Shown here piece after piece: positions 9,425 through 19,993 of a DNA stretch of 51,705 bases (position 1 is the first letter of the stretch; each line of letters begins with the position of its first letter). The notes beneath the pieces are model-generated. The model worked only from the letters and a program-made list of their open reading frames with translations. It ran no database searches and was not told the origin of the DNA. This stretch comes from Bacteroidota bacterium. Its GTDB lineage: Bacteria; Bacteroidota; Bacteroidia; Flavobacteriales_D; Crocinitomicaceae. The stretch lies in the NCBI GenBank assembly GCA_947378245.1, contig CANCJF010000004.1:1-51705 (forward strand). Reading direction: 5' to 3'. The position numbers and the translations under genes are program-made.

Positions 9425-10945
9425 CTAATAGTTCCTACGTTCTCTGCCTAAAGTTTTAATGGTACCAATGGTGAGGTAAAAATTTGAAAAAACTTCGTCC
9501 TCTACATTTGAAAAACGTGCTTTAGGTTCTATGAAAAAAGACACATTATCACATTGAAAAAGTTTAGGTAGTTTAATTAGTTCGAATAATATACGCTCAT
9601 ATTTTATTTTCCTTGAAATATAGGCGCCAACTTGTAGTACATGTCTTGTTTTTCCTTGACCGATCGTATTTCCATACTCATAAGGGTGTAGATTGTAAGG
9701 ACGGTAAATATCTCCTCCAAAAGAAGCTTGATTTCCAGATGAAAAATAGTCGCTTCCTTTTAGGTATGCTTGTCCCCAAAATTCGTAACTCCATTTATTA
9801 AAATGAAAAGATACTTCTTGGTACAGCTCAATAAAATTAGAACCTAAAGGATGAGCCACAGGTAAACCTTGATTTCCTAAAACAACATCTTTAGATTTTT
9901 GTGAATAGGTGTAAGGTCGAACCAAATTAAATTCTGTACGGTAAAACATTTGACAGGAATTTGGTAAGGTTTTCCATCCTTTTAGTCCCACTTGTAATCC
10001 ATATTTATTAGACCACCATCCATTTTGCTTTTGAAATGCAGAAAGTAAAAAATCGTCTATTAATACTTGACCGTAGAACATTGAATTCCTATGTTTATAT
10101 GAAAAATGAAGACCTAACAGGATGTTATCAGCGGACCCCATGTTATATTCTTGTGGGCGATAAAATATGAGGGGGTTTAAATATTCAACTTCAAATCCAC
10201 GATTATACAAAGTGTCTTTCATTTGATAAACAACTGTTTCAAAAATAGAAAAATTCCATTTTTTGGATGGATTAAAGCTCAAATAATGGGTCGCGTTACC
10301 TTTCGGGCTATAATGATTTCCACTTCTTTCTCTCCAAATTTGTTGAATAAATGAATATTCAAGTTTGCCAAATTTGGCTTTTAGTGATGCAAATGGTGCA
10401 GGTACCCCTTGATTTCCTAAAAATAATGACCGATCTCCTTCTCCAAAAGTGATTCTATCAATTCCAGTTGTAAACGTAAGTACAGAATTAGGTTTATATT
10501 GGATGCGACCTCTAATATCCCCATAGATTGAATATGCTGTGAATGGATTTAATACTTTGATGTTTTCAAAAAAGAAGGATTTCGTTTGAAATATTGAGGT
10601 GTAAGGTATGATTGATTGATCAGATGTTCCAAGTCTTAAATCAAAAATATAGGAAACTTTATCTTTTATATTTCCTGTTAATGTATATGCCAAACCTTTT
10701 TGAAACGTAAATCCGGTTGTACCATTTTTGTATACGTTTAAATTAAATATTTCATCAGGTAAAATTTTAAATTGAAATTTACTTGAGTCTTTGTTTAATA
10801 AAGAATCAAGTTCAAAGAACATAAACGATTTTTCAGAAGTGTGTAAATTAACATCTTGTTTTAGCCATATTTTTTCCACTTCTGGTGTTTGTTGACCAAA
10901 AAATATAAAAGGGAATAATAGGGTTACTAATAATAGATTCTTCAT
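9425..10945 (-). CDS. Outer-membrane beta-barrel protein, capsule assembly Wzi-like
   Basis: ITFGEGDRSLFLGNQGVPAPFASLKAKFGKLEYSF; AHPLGSNFIELYQEVSFHF; signal peptide. Confidence 0.65.
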   Translation of the reverse strand: MKNLLLVTLLFPFIFFGQQTPEVEKIWLKQDVNLHTSEKSFMFFELDSLLNKDSSKFQFKILPDEIFNLNVYKNGTTGFTFQKGLAYTLTGNIKDKVSYIFDLRLGTSDQSIIPYTSIFQTKSFFFENIKVLNPFTAYSIYGDIRGRIQYKPNSVLTFTTGIDRITFGEGDRSLFLGNQGVPAPFASLKAKFGKLEYSFIQQIWRERSGNHYSPKGNATHYLSFNPSKKWNFSIFETVVYQMKDTLYNRGFEVEYLNPLIFYRPQEYNMGSADNILLGLHFSYKHRNSMFYGQVLIDDFLLSAFQKQNGWWSNKYGLQVGLKGWKTLPNSCQMFYRTEFNLVRPYTYSQKSKDVVLGNQGLPVAHPLGSNFIELYQEVSFHFNKWSYEFWGQAYLKGSDYFSSGNQASFGGDIYRPYNLHPYEYGNTIGQGKTRHVLQVGAYISRKIKYERILFELIKLPKLFQCDNVSFFIEPKARFSNVEDEVFSNFYLTIGTIKTLGRERRNY

Positions 10946-12519
10946 TAAAAATCAAAATATTCGTTTGTAATAGAAGTTCTTAGTCCTACCATTAAACATT
11001 GATAACTCGATTCTAAAAGATCGAATGAACTAGCTCTGCCTTGGTAATTAACAAATAATGTACCGTTATATAAATTATTAAAGCGAAAGCCAAATTCTAA
11101 ATTCTCTAAAATAGTCGTTCCATTTTTCAAAATAGATGGATCTAATTTGGGTGCAAAAATCGAGTTAGACAAAAATTGTTGAGTTAAGTGTCCTCCCTGT
11201 GTATAATAGATATTGGTTTTAGAATTAAGATAAAAACGGCTGTACTGATAGCCTAGTTTCACAAACAACTCACTGAAATTGTTCCCTTTTGGATGTGCTG
11301 AAGGAAGGTTGTAATTACTATAACTTAGCTTCGCTCTGGTTGCTCCATAAAAGTTTTTAGGGACTTGATTCCATTCACATTGAACTTGAAAATTCTTTAA
11401 CCCAAACGCATCAAAATAATATAAACCTACTTGACCAGCCCCTAGCCACGTATCATTATATTTATCAGCTACTAATTGACCATAGATTCGTATTTTATTC
11501 AATGCAAAATCGATATTTATTCCTGTTATTCCATTGATTAGAGACTCATTTCCAAGTAGAATATCATTTTGCATCAAGGGTAATGGAAGTAGTTGACTTG
11601 GCATTAGTTTATGCATTGAAATGGAGTCTCCGCGTAATTGATTTCCTCCTGTGAATAAACTAATTGATAATGCTTCAATCGGTTGAAAGGTCAAATAACT
11701 AGCTGCAAATAGTTTTGTTTCATAATTTGATTCTACAGCAAGAGTAGTAAGCTTTCTGTATAGATTTAATTGTTTTCTATACAATACTTGATAATTAAAA
11801 AAACGATTAATTTTCCATTTTAATCTTAAACTAGGGGAATTACTACTATTGTCTGAGAGGAGTAGTGAGCGATATCCTGAACCAATAAAATGTTGATTAT
11901 TGCCAAATTCAACTTGAAATTTAGGATGAAAATTGATATGTATATTTCCGGATGAATATGCGTAGTCATACCCAGTCACCTTAAATGGTTTCGTTCTACT
12001 AGCACCTGGTATCATTGCATTTTGAGTACTGTATTGACCATAGTATTTGACATAGTTTTCACCTTGTTGGTTGAAATATGTATTTTCATAATCTTGAAAT
12101 TGAGCTTGATTTTCACAAAATGAAAAATTAAAACCAACTTTACTCAATAGATCTCCCTCAACGTATATTCCTCGCGTGTTTCTATAAACCGGCCAATAAT
12201 TAGAATCTAATTTACCTACTCTTCCTTTTGAATAATTTATCAAGGGTGTGATACCAATGCTAATCCCATTTTTTTTTAGCTCAATAGGGAAACGTTTATA
12301 CAAATAAGCTTCTAAGTCAGCATATACAGGTATTGAATCTCTGTTTAGTCTTGCTAGATTTAATTGGTTTGTATTCGCTGGAAAAAAAGTTTCAATAGAT
12401 TTATTTTTAGATAGATATATAAATTTCTCCTTGAAATAACTTTGTTGAAGTAGTATTCTATTTTGTCCATACAACAAGGAATAAAATCCTATAAAGGATA
12501 CAATTAGTAGTTGTTTCAT
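10945..12519 (-). CDS. Outer-membrane beta-barrel protein, capsule assembly Wzi-like (paralog of neighbour)
   Basis: HFIGSGYRSLLLSDNSSNSPSLRLKWKINRFFNYQ; AHPKGNNFSELFVKLGYQYSRFYLNSKTNIYYTQGG; signal peptide. Confidence 0.65.
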   Translation of the reverse strand: MKQLLIVSFIGFYSLLYGQNRILLQQSYFKEKFIYLSKNKSIETFFPANTNQLNLARLNRDSIPVYADLEAYLYKRFPIELKKNGISIGITPLINYSKGRVGKLDSNYWPVYRNTRGIYVEGDLLSKVGFNFSFCENQAQFQDYENTYFNQQGENYVKYYGQYSTQNAMIPGASRTKPFKVTGYDYAYSSGNIHINFHPKFQVEFGNNQHFIGSGYRSLLLSDNSSNSPSLRLKWKINRFFNYQVLYRKQLNLYRKLTTLAVESNYETKLFAASYLTFQPIEALSISLFTGGNQLRGDSISMHKLMPSQLLPLPLMQNDILLGNESLINGITGINIDFALNKIRIYGQLVADKYNDTWLGAGQVGLYYFDAFGLKNFQVQCEWNQVPKNFYGATRAKLSYSNYNLPSAHPKGNNFSELFVKLGYQYSRFYLNSKTNIYYTQGGHLTQQFLSNSIFAPKLDPSILKNGTTILENLEFGFRFNNLYNGTLFVNYQGRASSFDLLESSYQCLMVGLRTSITNEYFDF

Positions 12520-13337
12520 AGTTTTTCAAGTTTAGTTTTTATTAAACTTGTTTTTGTTTGAGCGATGAAATGAGGGTTATATAAATCCTCTTTGTTATAG
12601 GTCAATGTTGAATTATTTATAACAGCTGTAATAGAACCACCCATTGCTTCGAGAATTGCTTGACCAGCTGCGATGTCCCATTCCATCGTAGGTGCAAATC
12701 GAGGATAGATATCTGCTTTTCCTTCGGCTAAATCGAAAAACTTTAATGCGCTTCCCTTTTCTATATAACTAATTTCTCCATGCTGTTCACGTAATTTTTC
12801 TACAAATTCTGCCGTTTTTGGAGAATGAAAACTACGGGAAGAAATTAGGACAAGCGGTTCATTTATTTCGGATGGGTCTATTAACTGAGTCCATGATTCA
12901 AGTTTACCATGTTCATCAAAAGTTGTCATATAGACCCCTGTTTTTTTTCCTCCAATTAGCACTTTACGTTGTACGGGTGTAATAATGATTCCAAAAGAAG
13001 GGGAGCCATCTTCAATGTGTGCAATATTGATGACAAATTCTCCGTTTTTTTTAATGAATTCTTTGGTTCCATCCAAAGGATCTACACACCAATTTTCTTT
13101 CCAATTTTTTCGAATAGAATAATCAGTGTTTATAATTTCTTCTCCAATAATTGGGATATTTGTTTGTTGAAGTCTAAGGTGAATTAATTCGGACGAAGCT
13201 TTGTCTGCTTCTGTAACTGGACTACCATCAATTTTATCTTCTGTAGAAAAACCTCTTTCGTAATAATCCATGATTATAAAAGATGCGTCAACTCCTGCTT
13301 GTATCGCAATGGTATAAATTTCTGGTAAGGCATTCAT
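12516..13337 (-). CDS. cysQ: 3'(2'),5'-bisphosphate nucleotidase (inositol monophosphatase family)
   Basis: DGSPVTEADKASSELI, WCVDPLDGTKEFIKKNGEFVINIA, MEWDIAAGQAIL. Confidence 0.92.
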   Translation of the reverse strand: MNALPEIYTIAIQAGVDASFIIMDYYERGFSTEDKIDGSPVTEADKASSELIHLRLQQTNIPIIGEEIINTDYSIRKNWKENWCVDPLDGTKEFIKKNGEFVINIAHIEDGSPSFGIIITPVQRKVLIGGKKTGVYMTTFDEHGKLESWTQLIDPSEINEPLVLISSRSFHSPKTAEFVEKLREQHGEISYIEKGSALKFFDLAEGKADIYPRFAPTMEWDIAAGQAILEAMGGSITAVINNSTLTYNKEDLYNPHFIAQTKTSLIKTKLEKL

Positions 13338-13393
13338 CTACCAACAAAAATACGAATTTTGTTGGTAGAATGACTTTAATAAGATATAAATCC

Positions 13394-14263
13394 TTATTTG
13401 TTAGTGATATATAAAGATCGTTTTTGCGTTGTTTGTGCTGAAAAATATCCTAATGCTCCATTTGTAAATAATACATCTGGGTTTGAAGGTGTTGCACTTT
13501 GTTGTTTTCCTTGATTTAAATTTAATGTAAATAAATATCGGTACACTTTATTTTCCATGCATTGCATCTCCAACTCAACAAGTATTGAATCTTTAATTTC
13601 AATTTTATCACCTGTTTTTTTCTTCCACTTATCAACATTAGCAATTGTTGTATCCGGACCAAATGCATTTTTATCTGGAAAAATTGGTTTTAAAGTCAAT
13701 TGACCATCCAATCCTAAATCATCTTCCACATAAATTCCGGGAACAAGTTTATTATCTCTTTTCATGATAAATTGATAGTAATTAGCTATTCCTGCAGGAT
13801 CATGACGCAATGGTACGATTGTATATGTCATATTTGGACCAAAAGGATATTTTACCACTTTCACTGAATCTAATGTCACTCGTGTTGGTACAGTACTCGA
13901 TGCAGTATAGGTTTTTCCATTGGAAACAATTGATAATTCGTAGGTATTCCCTTCTTTCACTATGAAATTTTTAAGCACATATTTCCCAAGTTGCGCGTCA
14001 AAACTATAGGTTCCAATAGTGTTACTATTTGTTTCTTTGATAGTGATAGTAGCGCCTGAAACGATTGGTGGAGCAATATCTTCATCAAAATTAATTGAAT
14101 TCGTCAAAGTGACATAATGCGTGCTTGAATCTGCATTAACGATTGCCTCAACGACTAATTTAGTGTCGTTTTTATTTAAGTTAATATCAATAACTTTCGT
14201 ACAAGAGTTCATTAGAAAAATGGTCGCTAAACCCAATAAATAGATTAAATTTTTCATGGTCAA
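13394..14263 (-). CDS. DUF4249-like lipoprotein
   Basis: Lipobox-like LMNSCTKVIDINLN; YELSIVSNGKTYTASSTVP; downstream of a TonB-dependent receptor. Confidence 0.75.
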   Translation of the reverse strand: MTMKNLIYLLGLATIFLMNSCTKVIDINLNKNDTKLVVEAIVNADSSTHYVTLTNSINFDEDIAPPIVSGATITIKETNSNTIGTYSFDAQLGKYVLKNFIVKEGNTYELSIVSNGKTYTASSTVPTRVTLDSVKVVKYPFGPNMTYTIVPLRHDPAGIANYYQFIMKRDNKLVPGIYVEDDLGLDGQLTLKPIFPDKNAFGPDTTIANVDKWKKKTGDKIEIKDSILVELEMQCMENKVYRYLFTLNLNQGKQQSATPSNPDVLFTNGALGYFSAQTTQKRSLYITNK

Positions 14264-14265
14264 TG

Positions 14266-16581
14266 TTATTTGAATTTAAAGTTATAGGTAATACCTGGGA
14301 TCCATTTAAACAAGGAAGTTTGAACTGCCTCTGATTTATTTGGATTATTTTCATTTGCTCTAAAATCGATACGATAAGCATTTTCTCGTCCATAAACATT
14401 GTAGATCGAGAAGTTCCAACTGCTTTCATAGGTTTCAGTGCTTTTGCGAATCCAAGTTACACCTAAATCTAAACGGTGATAATTAGGCATGCGGTATGCA
14501 TTACGATCTGTATATACATATTGTGTTTCGCCATTTACAGTATACTTACCACTTGGGAAAGTAACTGCGTTACCTGTGTAAAAAACAAAAAGTGCTGAAA
14601 TACTCAATTTAGGTGTCAGGTCGTACATAGCAACTACGGACAAATCATGTGTTCTATCTTGTTTTGCACGATACCAATCATTATTGTTAATGCCTTCAAT
14701 TTTACGTTCAGTTTTGGATAAACAATAGGAAATCCAACCATTTAATTTTCCTTTTTTCTTTTTCAAAATAAACTCAAGTCCGTATGCTCGACCAATACCA
14801 TATAATAATTCTCCTTCTAATTTTTCATTGGCTTGAACGTCTGCACCATTTCGGTAATCGATCTGATTTTGTAAGGTTTTGTAGTAGCCCTCCACGTTGA
14901 ATTCGTAAGTGTTTTCAGTAAAATTTTTAAACCATCCAATTGAACCTTGATCTGCAATTTCAGGTTTTGTGTTCAATGTCGAACTCAACCATGTATCCGT
15001 CGGAGAAGAGGTTGTAGAATTGGTAACTAAATGGATATTTTGAGCATTTCGTGCATAAGCAAATTTAAAACTTGCACTTGGATTGTAGGCGTAACTAACA
15101 GAAACTCGTGGTTCTAAATTGAAGTATGTTTTGATATATTGATTGTCAGTGTAGTTGTGTGTAGCACTCACTTTACCTGCAGCATCATAACTATAGGTAT
15201 CCTGACCATTTCCGAGTAATGAAAAACCACTTTCGCGTATTCCATAGTTGACGGATAATTTATCATTTACTTCCCATTCATTATTGATAAATAGTGAACT
15301 CTCGATCGATTTCACTTCATTTAAATGCTGTGATGTAATTCCTGTACCTGAAAATTGACCTGGAGTAATACCATGTTTGATGACATTAAATCCAAATTTG
15401 ATTTTGTTTTTTGCATTTGCATAATATTGAAATTCTTGTTTTAAGTTGTAATCTTGTACTTTAGATTTCACTGTAAAGCTTACTCCATCTCCTTTAATAG
15501 CTATCTGATAATCGTATGAACTATATATTAAAGAAGTATTAGAGAATAATTTTGGCCCAAAAATATGGTTCCAACGTACCGTTCCCGTTGCATTTCCCCA
15601 ATCAATCCCAAAACTTGATCCAAATCCTAGTACGTCACGACCAAAATACCCTGAGGCATACAATTTGTTTTTGTCGTTAATACGGTAGTTTAATTTCGTG
15701 TTTAAATCATAAAAATATAAGGTGTTGTCTTTGTATTTGTCAGAAGCTTTTAGGAACATATCTACATACGTTCTACGTCCTGTGATTAAAAATGATCCTT
15801 TATCCTTTACGATAGGACCTTCAACGTTTAGCTTTGAAGAAATTAATCCCACTCCTCCACTCACATTATAACGCTTATTATTTCCTTCATTCATCTTGAT
15901 ATCTAGTACAGATGATAATCTTCCTCCAAAATTAGCAGGTTGATTCCCTTTGTAAAGTGTAGCATCTTTTAAGGCATCAGAATTAAAGGTAGAGAAAAAC
16001 CCAAGTAGGTGAGAAGCGTTATACACAGGAGCTTCGTCTAATAATATCAAGTTTTGGTCGGATCCACCTCCTCGTACATAATAACCTGTATTTCCTTCAC
16101 CAGCACTTTTGACACCAGGTAATAATTGCAGGGTTTTAATAATATCTTTTTCACCTAAGAGTACGGGTATTTTTGCAATTGCTTTAGGGTCTAATCGTTC
16201 AACTCCCATCGTTGAACCTTTAACATTATCTTGTTTGTTGATCGTAACCTTTGCAACTTCTAATTCAGTAGTCTTTTCAGTTGGCGTTTCCAAAATGAAA
16301 TTGAGTGCAAGATTCTCTTTTAAATCAATTTCTTTTTCTTGTTGAGAATATCCAATGTATGAGACTAACATGGTGTATTTACCTTCTGGAATTGTTAACG
16401 AGTAAAAACCATACTCATTACTTGCTACCAAATAAGCTTGGTCTTTAATACGTATTTTCACTCCGATTAAGGCTTCACCTTTTTTTTGCTCAGTGATAGT
16501 ACCGCTAATGGTAAATTTGTTTTGTGAAAAGCTCAATATACAGATGCTTAAAAACACAAAAAGAACAAGATACTGTTTCAT
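14266..16581 (-). CDS. TonB-dependent receptor with carboxypeptidase-regulatory-like N-terminal domain
   Basis: FTISGTITEQKKGEALIGVKIRIKD; GYYVRGGGSDQNLILLDEAPVYNASHLLGFFSTFNSDAL plug. Confidence 0.92.
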   Translation of the reverse strand: MKQYLVLFVFLSICILSFSQNKFTISGTITEQKKGEALIGVKIRIKDQAYLVASNEYGFYSLTIPEGKYTMLVSYIGYSQQEKEIDLKENLALNFILETPTEKTTELEVAKVTINKQDNVKGSTMGVERLDPKAIAKIPVLLGEKDIIKTLQLLPGVKSAGEGNTGYYVRGGGSDQNLILLDEAPVYNASHLLGFFSTFNSDALKDATLYKGNQPANFGGRLSSVLDIKMNEGNNKRYNVSGGVGLISSKLNVEGPIVKDKGSFLITGRRTYVDMFLKASDKYKDNTLYFYDLNTKLNYRINDKNKLYASGYFGRDVLGFGSSFGIDWGNATGTVRWNHIFGPKLFSNTSLIYSSYDYQIAIKGDGVSFTVKSKVQDYNLKQEFQYYANAKNKIKFGFNVIKHGITPGQFSGTGITSQHLNEVKSIESSLFINNEWEVNDKLSVNYGIRESGFSLLGNGQDTYSYDAAGKVSATHNYTDNQYIKTYFNLEPRVSVSYAYNPSASFKFAYARNAQNIHLVTNSTTSSPTDTWLSSTLNTKPEIADQGSIGWFKNFTENTYEFNVEGYYKTLQNQIDYRNGADVQANEKLEGELLYGIGRAYGLEFILKKKKGKLNGWISYCLSKTERKIEGINNNDWYRAKQDRTHDLSVVAMYDLTPKLSISALFVFYTGNAVTFPSGKYTVNGETQYVYTDRNAYRMPNYHRLDLGVTWIRKSTETYESSWNFSIYNVYGRENAYRIDFRANENNPNKSEAVQTSLFKWIPGITYNFKFK

Positions 16582-16719
16582 TTTTTTTAATTTTTCGGCT
16601 AATTTATAGAACCTTTTTCATATAAAAATTTCTTTTTCGATGAACAAGGTTTTTTTTACTTTAAGTGTATGAATATCTTAGGTGAATTTATCTCACTGTT
16701 TAGAATCATTCTAAAGAGT

Positions 16720-16920
16720 TTACTCTCCCTCTAATTCTTTCAAAATTTGATTCACATCTTCTTCGGTACTAGATAATTTCGTTTTACAAATTTTAATTAA
16801 TTGTGCTGCTCGTTTCACTTTGATCGATAATTCATCGACTGATATTCCTCCTACTTCAATTTCTTGTACAATTTCTTGTAACTCATCAAATGCTGCTGTG
16901 TACGTAATTTCTTCACTCAT
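16720..16920 (-). CDS. xseB: Exodeoxyribonuclease VII small subunit
   Basis: 66 aa, TYTAAFDELQEIVQEIEVGGISVDELSIKVKRAAQLIKICKTKL; 8-bp overlap with xseA. Confidence 0.92.
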   Translation of the reverse strand: MSEEITYTAAFDELQEIVQEIEVGGISVDELSIKVKRAAQLIKICKTKLSSTEEDVNQILKELEGE

Positions 16921-18376
16921 TTTCAGTATTTTTTACTTGTTTAACTTCACTTTCTATCATCGAATTCAATGTTATGAGTTCGATTTGATCTCCTGATTGT
17001 ACGGGGTTATCTAATGAAATCACCTTCCCATGAAAAAGTGCGATAGCATACCCTCTTTTAAGTACTTGTTTTGGATCAACAAGTTGGATATTTCTTGCTA
17101 ATATATTTAATCGTTCAACTTCTTTTTCAATGCGTTTGGGAAATGATTGTTGTAGGAAGATTTGCATATCCTGTAGTTGTGATTGTGTGTTAAAAAAGTA
17201 TGAATTTCGACTTTTTTTGAAGCTTTGTAATAAGTATTCTAGGATATATTTTTGCTCGTGATGAATCTTGTTTGTTCCTGTTTTTAAGTTTATTTGGGAA
17301 GTATATAACTGCCTTTTTTCATCATGAAAACGTATGTTTGACTTCAACAACAAGGTCTTTGAATGATCTTTCAATCGATGGTTAAAGTGTTGTAACAAAT
17401 TACTCGTTTCTCCTTTAAAAACACGTATTTCTTGCGTCAACCCTTCTTTAGCATTTTTCAATAGTTGTTTACTTTCTTGTAAAATAGTTCGTTGCGCTTC
17501 TTTAATTGGAACGGAAAAATTATGGAAAGATTGCAATAAAAAATCAGCCAATTCTGTCGGTGTAATCGCATTACGATAGGCTACCATTTCGGAGACCGTT
17601 GTGTTTGTCGAGTGACCAATCCCGGTTAATACGGGTAATGGAAAGGTAGCAATCGCTTTGGATAATTCGTAATTGTTGTAGCACGACAACCCTATTTCAC
17701 CTCCTCCACCTCGTATGATGGTCACAATATCAAAATGCTCTTTGACTTTTTCGATTTTTTTCAGTTGTGCCTGTATCGCTTCGATAGCAGGATCCCCATT
17801 TAATTGCGCGGTAAACAACATGAAAAAATAGTTATATCCCCACGTATTATTTTTAATTACACTGTAAAAGTCAGATAAACCCTTACTTGATTCTACTGAA
17901 ATAACTGCAATTCGTTTTGGTAAAAGTGGAAAATTCAACGATTTATTCGCGTTTATGACACCTTCCTTGGCTAATCGTTTTAATGTTTCTTCGCGTTCTT
18001 TATGTAATTCCCCTAAGGCAAATGTCGGATCAATGTCCATGATATCTAAAGACATACCATACAGCGGATGAAAGGTAATCTTAACCTGGAACAACAACGT
18101 CATCCCATCACGCAAAGGCTCTTTAACGATTTCCGCAAAATTCTTAGAGATTCTATCATAATTAGCCTTCCAGATTTGACCACGCATATCTGCCACTAAT
18201 TTTCCATCTTCTTTGTGAACCAATTCTGGATAACAATGCCCTTTGTTGGTGTAATTAAGTTTATGCATTTCAGCCTTTACCCAATATAAGCGATGATAAC
18301 GCTCAGAAATTGCCTTCTGAATGGAGGTAGCAACTTGCTTTAAGGTAAATATTTCGTGTTCTTCAGGCATGCACAA
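16913..18376 (-). CDS. xseA: Exodeoxyribonuclease VII large subunit
   Basis: IAVISVESSKGLSDFYSVI, IIRGGGGEIGLSCYNNYELSKAIATFPLPVLTGIGHSTN. Confidence 0.93.
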   Translation of the reverse strand: MCMPEEHEIFTLKQVATSIQKAISERYHRLYWVKAEMHKLNYTNKGHCYPELVHKEDGKLVADMRGQIWKANYDRISKNFAEIVKEPLRDGMTLLFQVKITFHPLYGMSLDIMDIDPTFALGELHKEREETLKRLAKEGVINANKSLNFPLLPKRIAVISVESSKGLSDFYSVIKNNTWGYNYFFMLFTAQLNGDPAIEAIQAQLKKIEKVKEHFDIVTIIRGGGGEIGLSCYNNYELSKAIATFPLPVLTGIGHSTNTTVSEMVAYRNAITPTELADFLLQSFHNFSVPIKEAQRTILQESKQLLKNAKEGLTQEIRVFKGETSNLLQHFNHRLKDHSKTLLLKSNIRFHDEKRQLYTSQINLKTGTNKIHHEQKYILEYLLQSFKKSRNSYFFNTQSQLQDMQIFLQQSFPKRIEKEVERLNILARNIQLVDPKQVLKRGYAIALFHGKVISLDNPVQSGDQIELITLNSMIESEVKQVKNTENE

Positions 18377-18399
18377 GTTTAAGGTTTAATCCAAAAATA

Positions 18400-19251
18400 T
18401 CAATTCTTTTTTTTTGTGATTTTTAGATTATTTTTCGAAATCGTTTTATCGATTGATTTCACTTTTCTTTCTAATTTTTTGATGTCTTCTTCCATTGGTA
18501 GTTCTTCGGGTTTTATCCCGCTTTTACCTAACAAATTCCGGATATCTGTATTGTTTTTCACATGTTCATCAGTAATTTTAATTTCTCCTTTTATATTTTC
18601 TTTTTGGACATTAAAATTGGTAATTTCTGTTGCTAATTGTTTGGCCGTGATGGTAATAGTTGGTAAAAAATCCGCAAGAGGTCTATTTTCTTTTATTCCT
18701 AATTTTAGTTTCATTTCTTTGGTGTTGTTACCACCAAAAAGTGCCCAGTCACCTTTGCTTCGAATTCGAGCAAATCCAAAATTGTCTACTCCTCTTTCAA
18801 AAATATTTTTTGATAATTCTGTTTCTGTTTCAGCTAATTTTTCTCGAGCTTGTAATCGCTCCATTAACTCGCTCCGTTCTTCTAATAACTCTTGTTTTCT
18901 TGTTTGAATAGCAAAATAGCTTTGTGCAAAAGCTATTTTTTCTTTTTTTGAATCACCGTTTTGTGCAATCAAATAACACGCATAACGCGTAAGCATAATA
19001 TCCTCGACCTCACGTTTCGCTCCACTACCTAATTCTATCATTTTGCTGACGTCAGCAAAATGGTCAGAAATCTCATTGTCAGAGTTTTTACACGATACTT
19101 TTGCTTTATCAATTACGTTTAAAAAGTTTCGCCACTGACTGTATTCTAATAACTCTTGTAATTCTCTTGCTAACCAATATTCAATACCATCTTGTTCATA
19201 TACATATTCTTCGAAAAGCTTATTTAATTTTGTAATATTATTTTTTTCCAT
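18400..19251 (-). CDS. dinD: DNA damage-inducible protein D family
   Basis: WLARELQELLEYSQWRNFLNVIDKAKVSC, DIMLTRYACYLIAQNGD, FGGNNTKEMKLKLGI. Confidence 0.85.
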   Translation of the reverse strand: MEKNNITKLNKLFEEYVYEQDGIEYWLARELQELLEYSQWRNFLNVIDKAKVSCKNSDNEISDHFADVSKMIELGSGAKREVEDIMLTRYACYLIAQNGDSKKEKIAFAQSYFAIQTRKQELLEERSELMERLQAREKLAETETELSKNIFERGVDNFGFARIRSKGDWALFGGNNTKEMKLKLGIKENRPLADFLPTITITAKQLATEITNFNVQKENIKGEIKITDEHVKNNTDIRNLLGKSGIKPEELPMEEDIKKLERKVKSIDKTISKNNLKITKKKN

Positions 19252-19426
19252 TGGTTGTGTTTTCGTTAAGTTTTTGAATTTTTCGTTTAGTTCAATTAGA
19301 TGTTGTAATTAAAGTTAGGAATAAATATTTCACTTCTTGTTATCATTAATTGATTTTTTTCCCTTTTTAGAATTCTTCTCTATGAAAAAATCATACCTTT
19401 GTTTTCTAAATATAAATAGAACAACA

Positions 19427-19804
19427 ATGAGTATTCCAGCAGAATTAAAATACACGAAAGATCACGAGTGGGTTCGTGTAGAAGGTAATGTAGCTACAGT
19501 AGGTATTACTGCATTTGCACAAGGTGAATTAGGTGATATCGTTTACGTAGAGGTTGAAACAGAAGGTGAAGAACTTGGAAAAGAAGAAATCTTCGGTACT
19601 GTAGAAGCAGTTAAAACAGTTTCTGATTTGTACTTACCATTAACTGGAAAAATCGTTGAATTTAACACAGCATTAGAAGCTACTCCAGAAGTAGTAAACT
19701 CTGATCCTTACGGTGATGGTTGGATGATTAAAGTTGAATTTTCAGATGCTTCTGAATTAGATGCTTTATTATCTGCTGCTGATTACGAAGCGTTAATAAG
19801 TTAA
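19427..19804 (+). CDS. gcvH: Glycine cleavage system H protein
   Basis: [57 protein letters not shown]; start trimmed to ATG at 19427. Confidence 0.96.
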   Translation: MSIPAELKYTKDHEWVRVEGNVATVGITAFAQGELGDIVYVEVETEGEELGKEEIFGTVEAVKTVSDLYLPLTGKIVEFNTALEATPEVVNSDPYGDGWMIKVEFSDASELDALLSAADYEALIS

Positions 19805-19820
19805 GAGCGACGAAGTGACG

Positions 19821-19838
19821 TCCCGAAAGCTTTCGGGA
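19821..19838. repeat. Perfect palindrome TCCCGAAAGCTTTCGGGA
   Basis: Self-complementary 18-mer just downstream of gcvH. Confidence 0.8.
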
Positions 19839-19880
19839 GACGAATAAAACACTCGAAATTTTAGAGGTTATGTAATATTA

Positions 19881-19914
19881 AAAAAGAGGTTTTTCATTTG
19901 AAAAACCTCTTTTT
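19881..19914. terminator. Bidirectional intrinsic terminator between convergent gcvH and paaZ
   Basis: aaaaagaggttttt-catttg-aaaaacctcttttt perfect 14-bp stem. Confidence 0.85.
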
Positions 19915-19993
19915 GTTTCTAATAGTTCAGAAGATAAGACGCTACTTAAATCCTCAAATGGTCGTCACTCTTAACTCTTAACTCGTCACTCCT

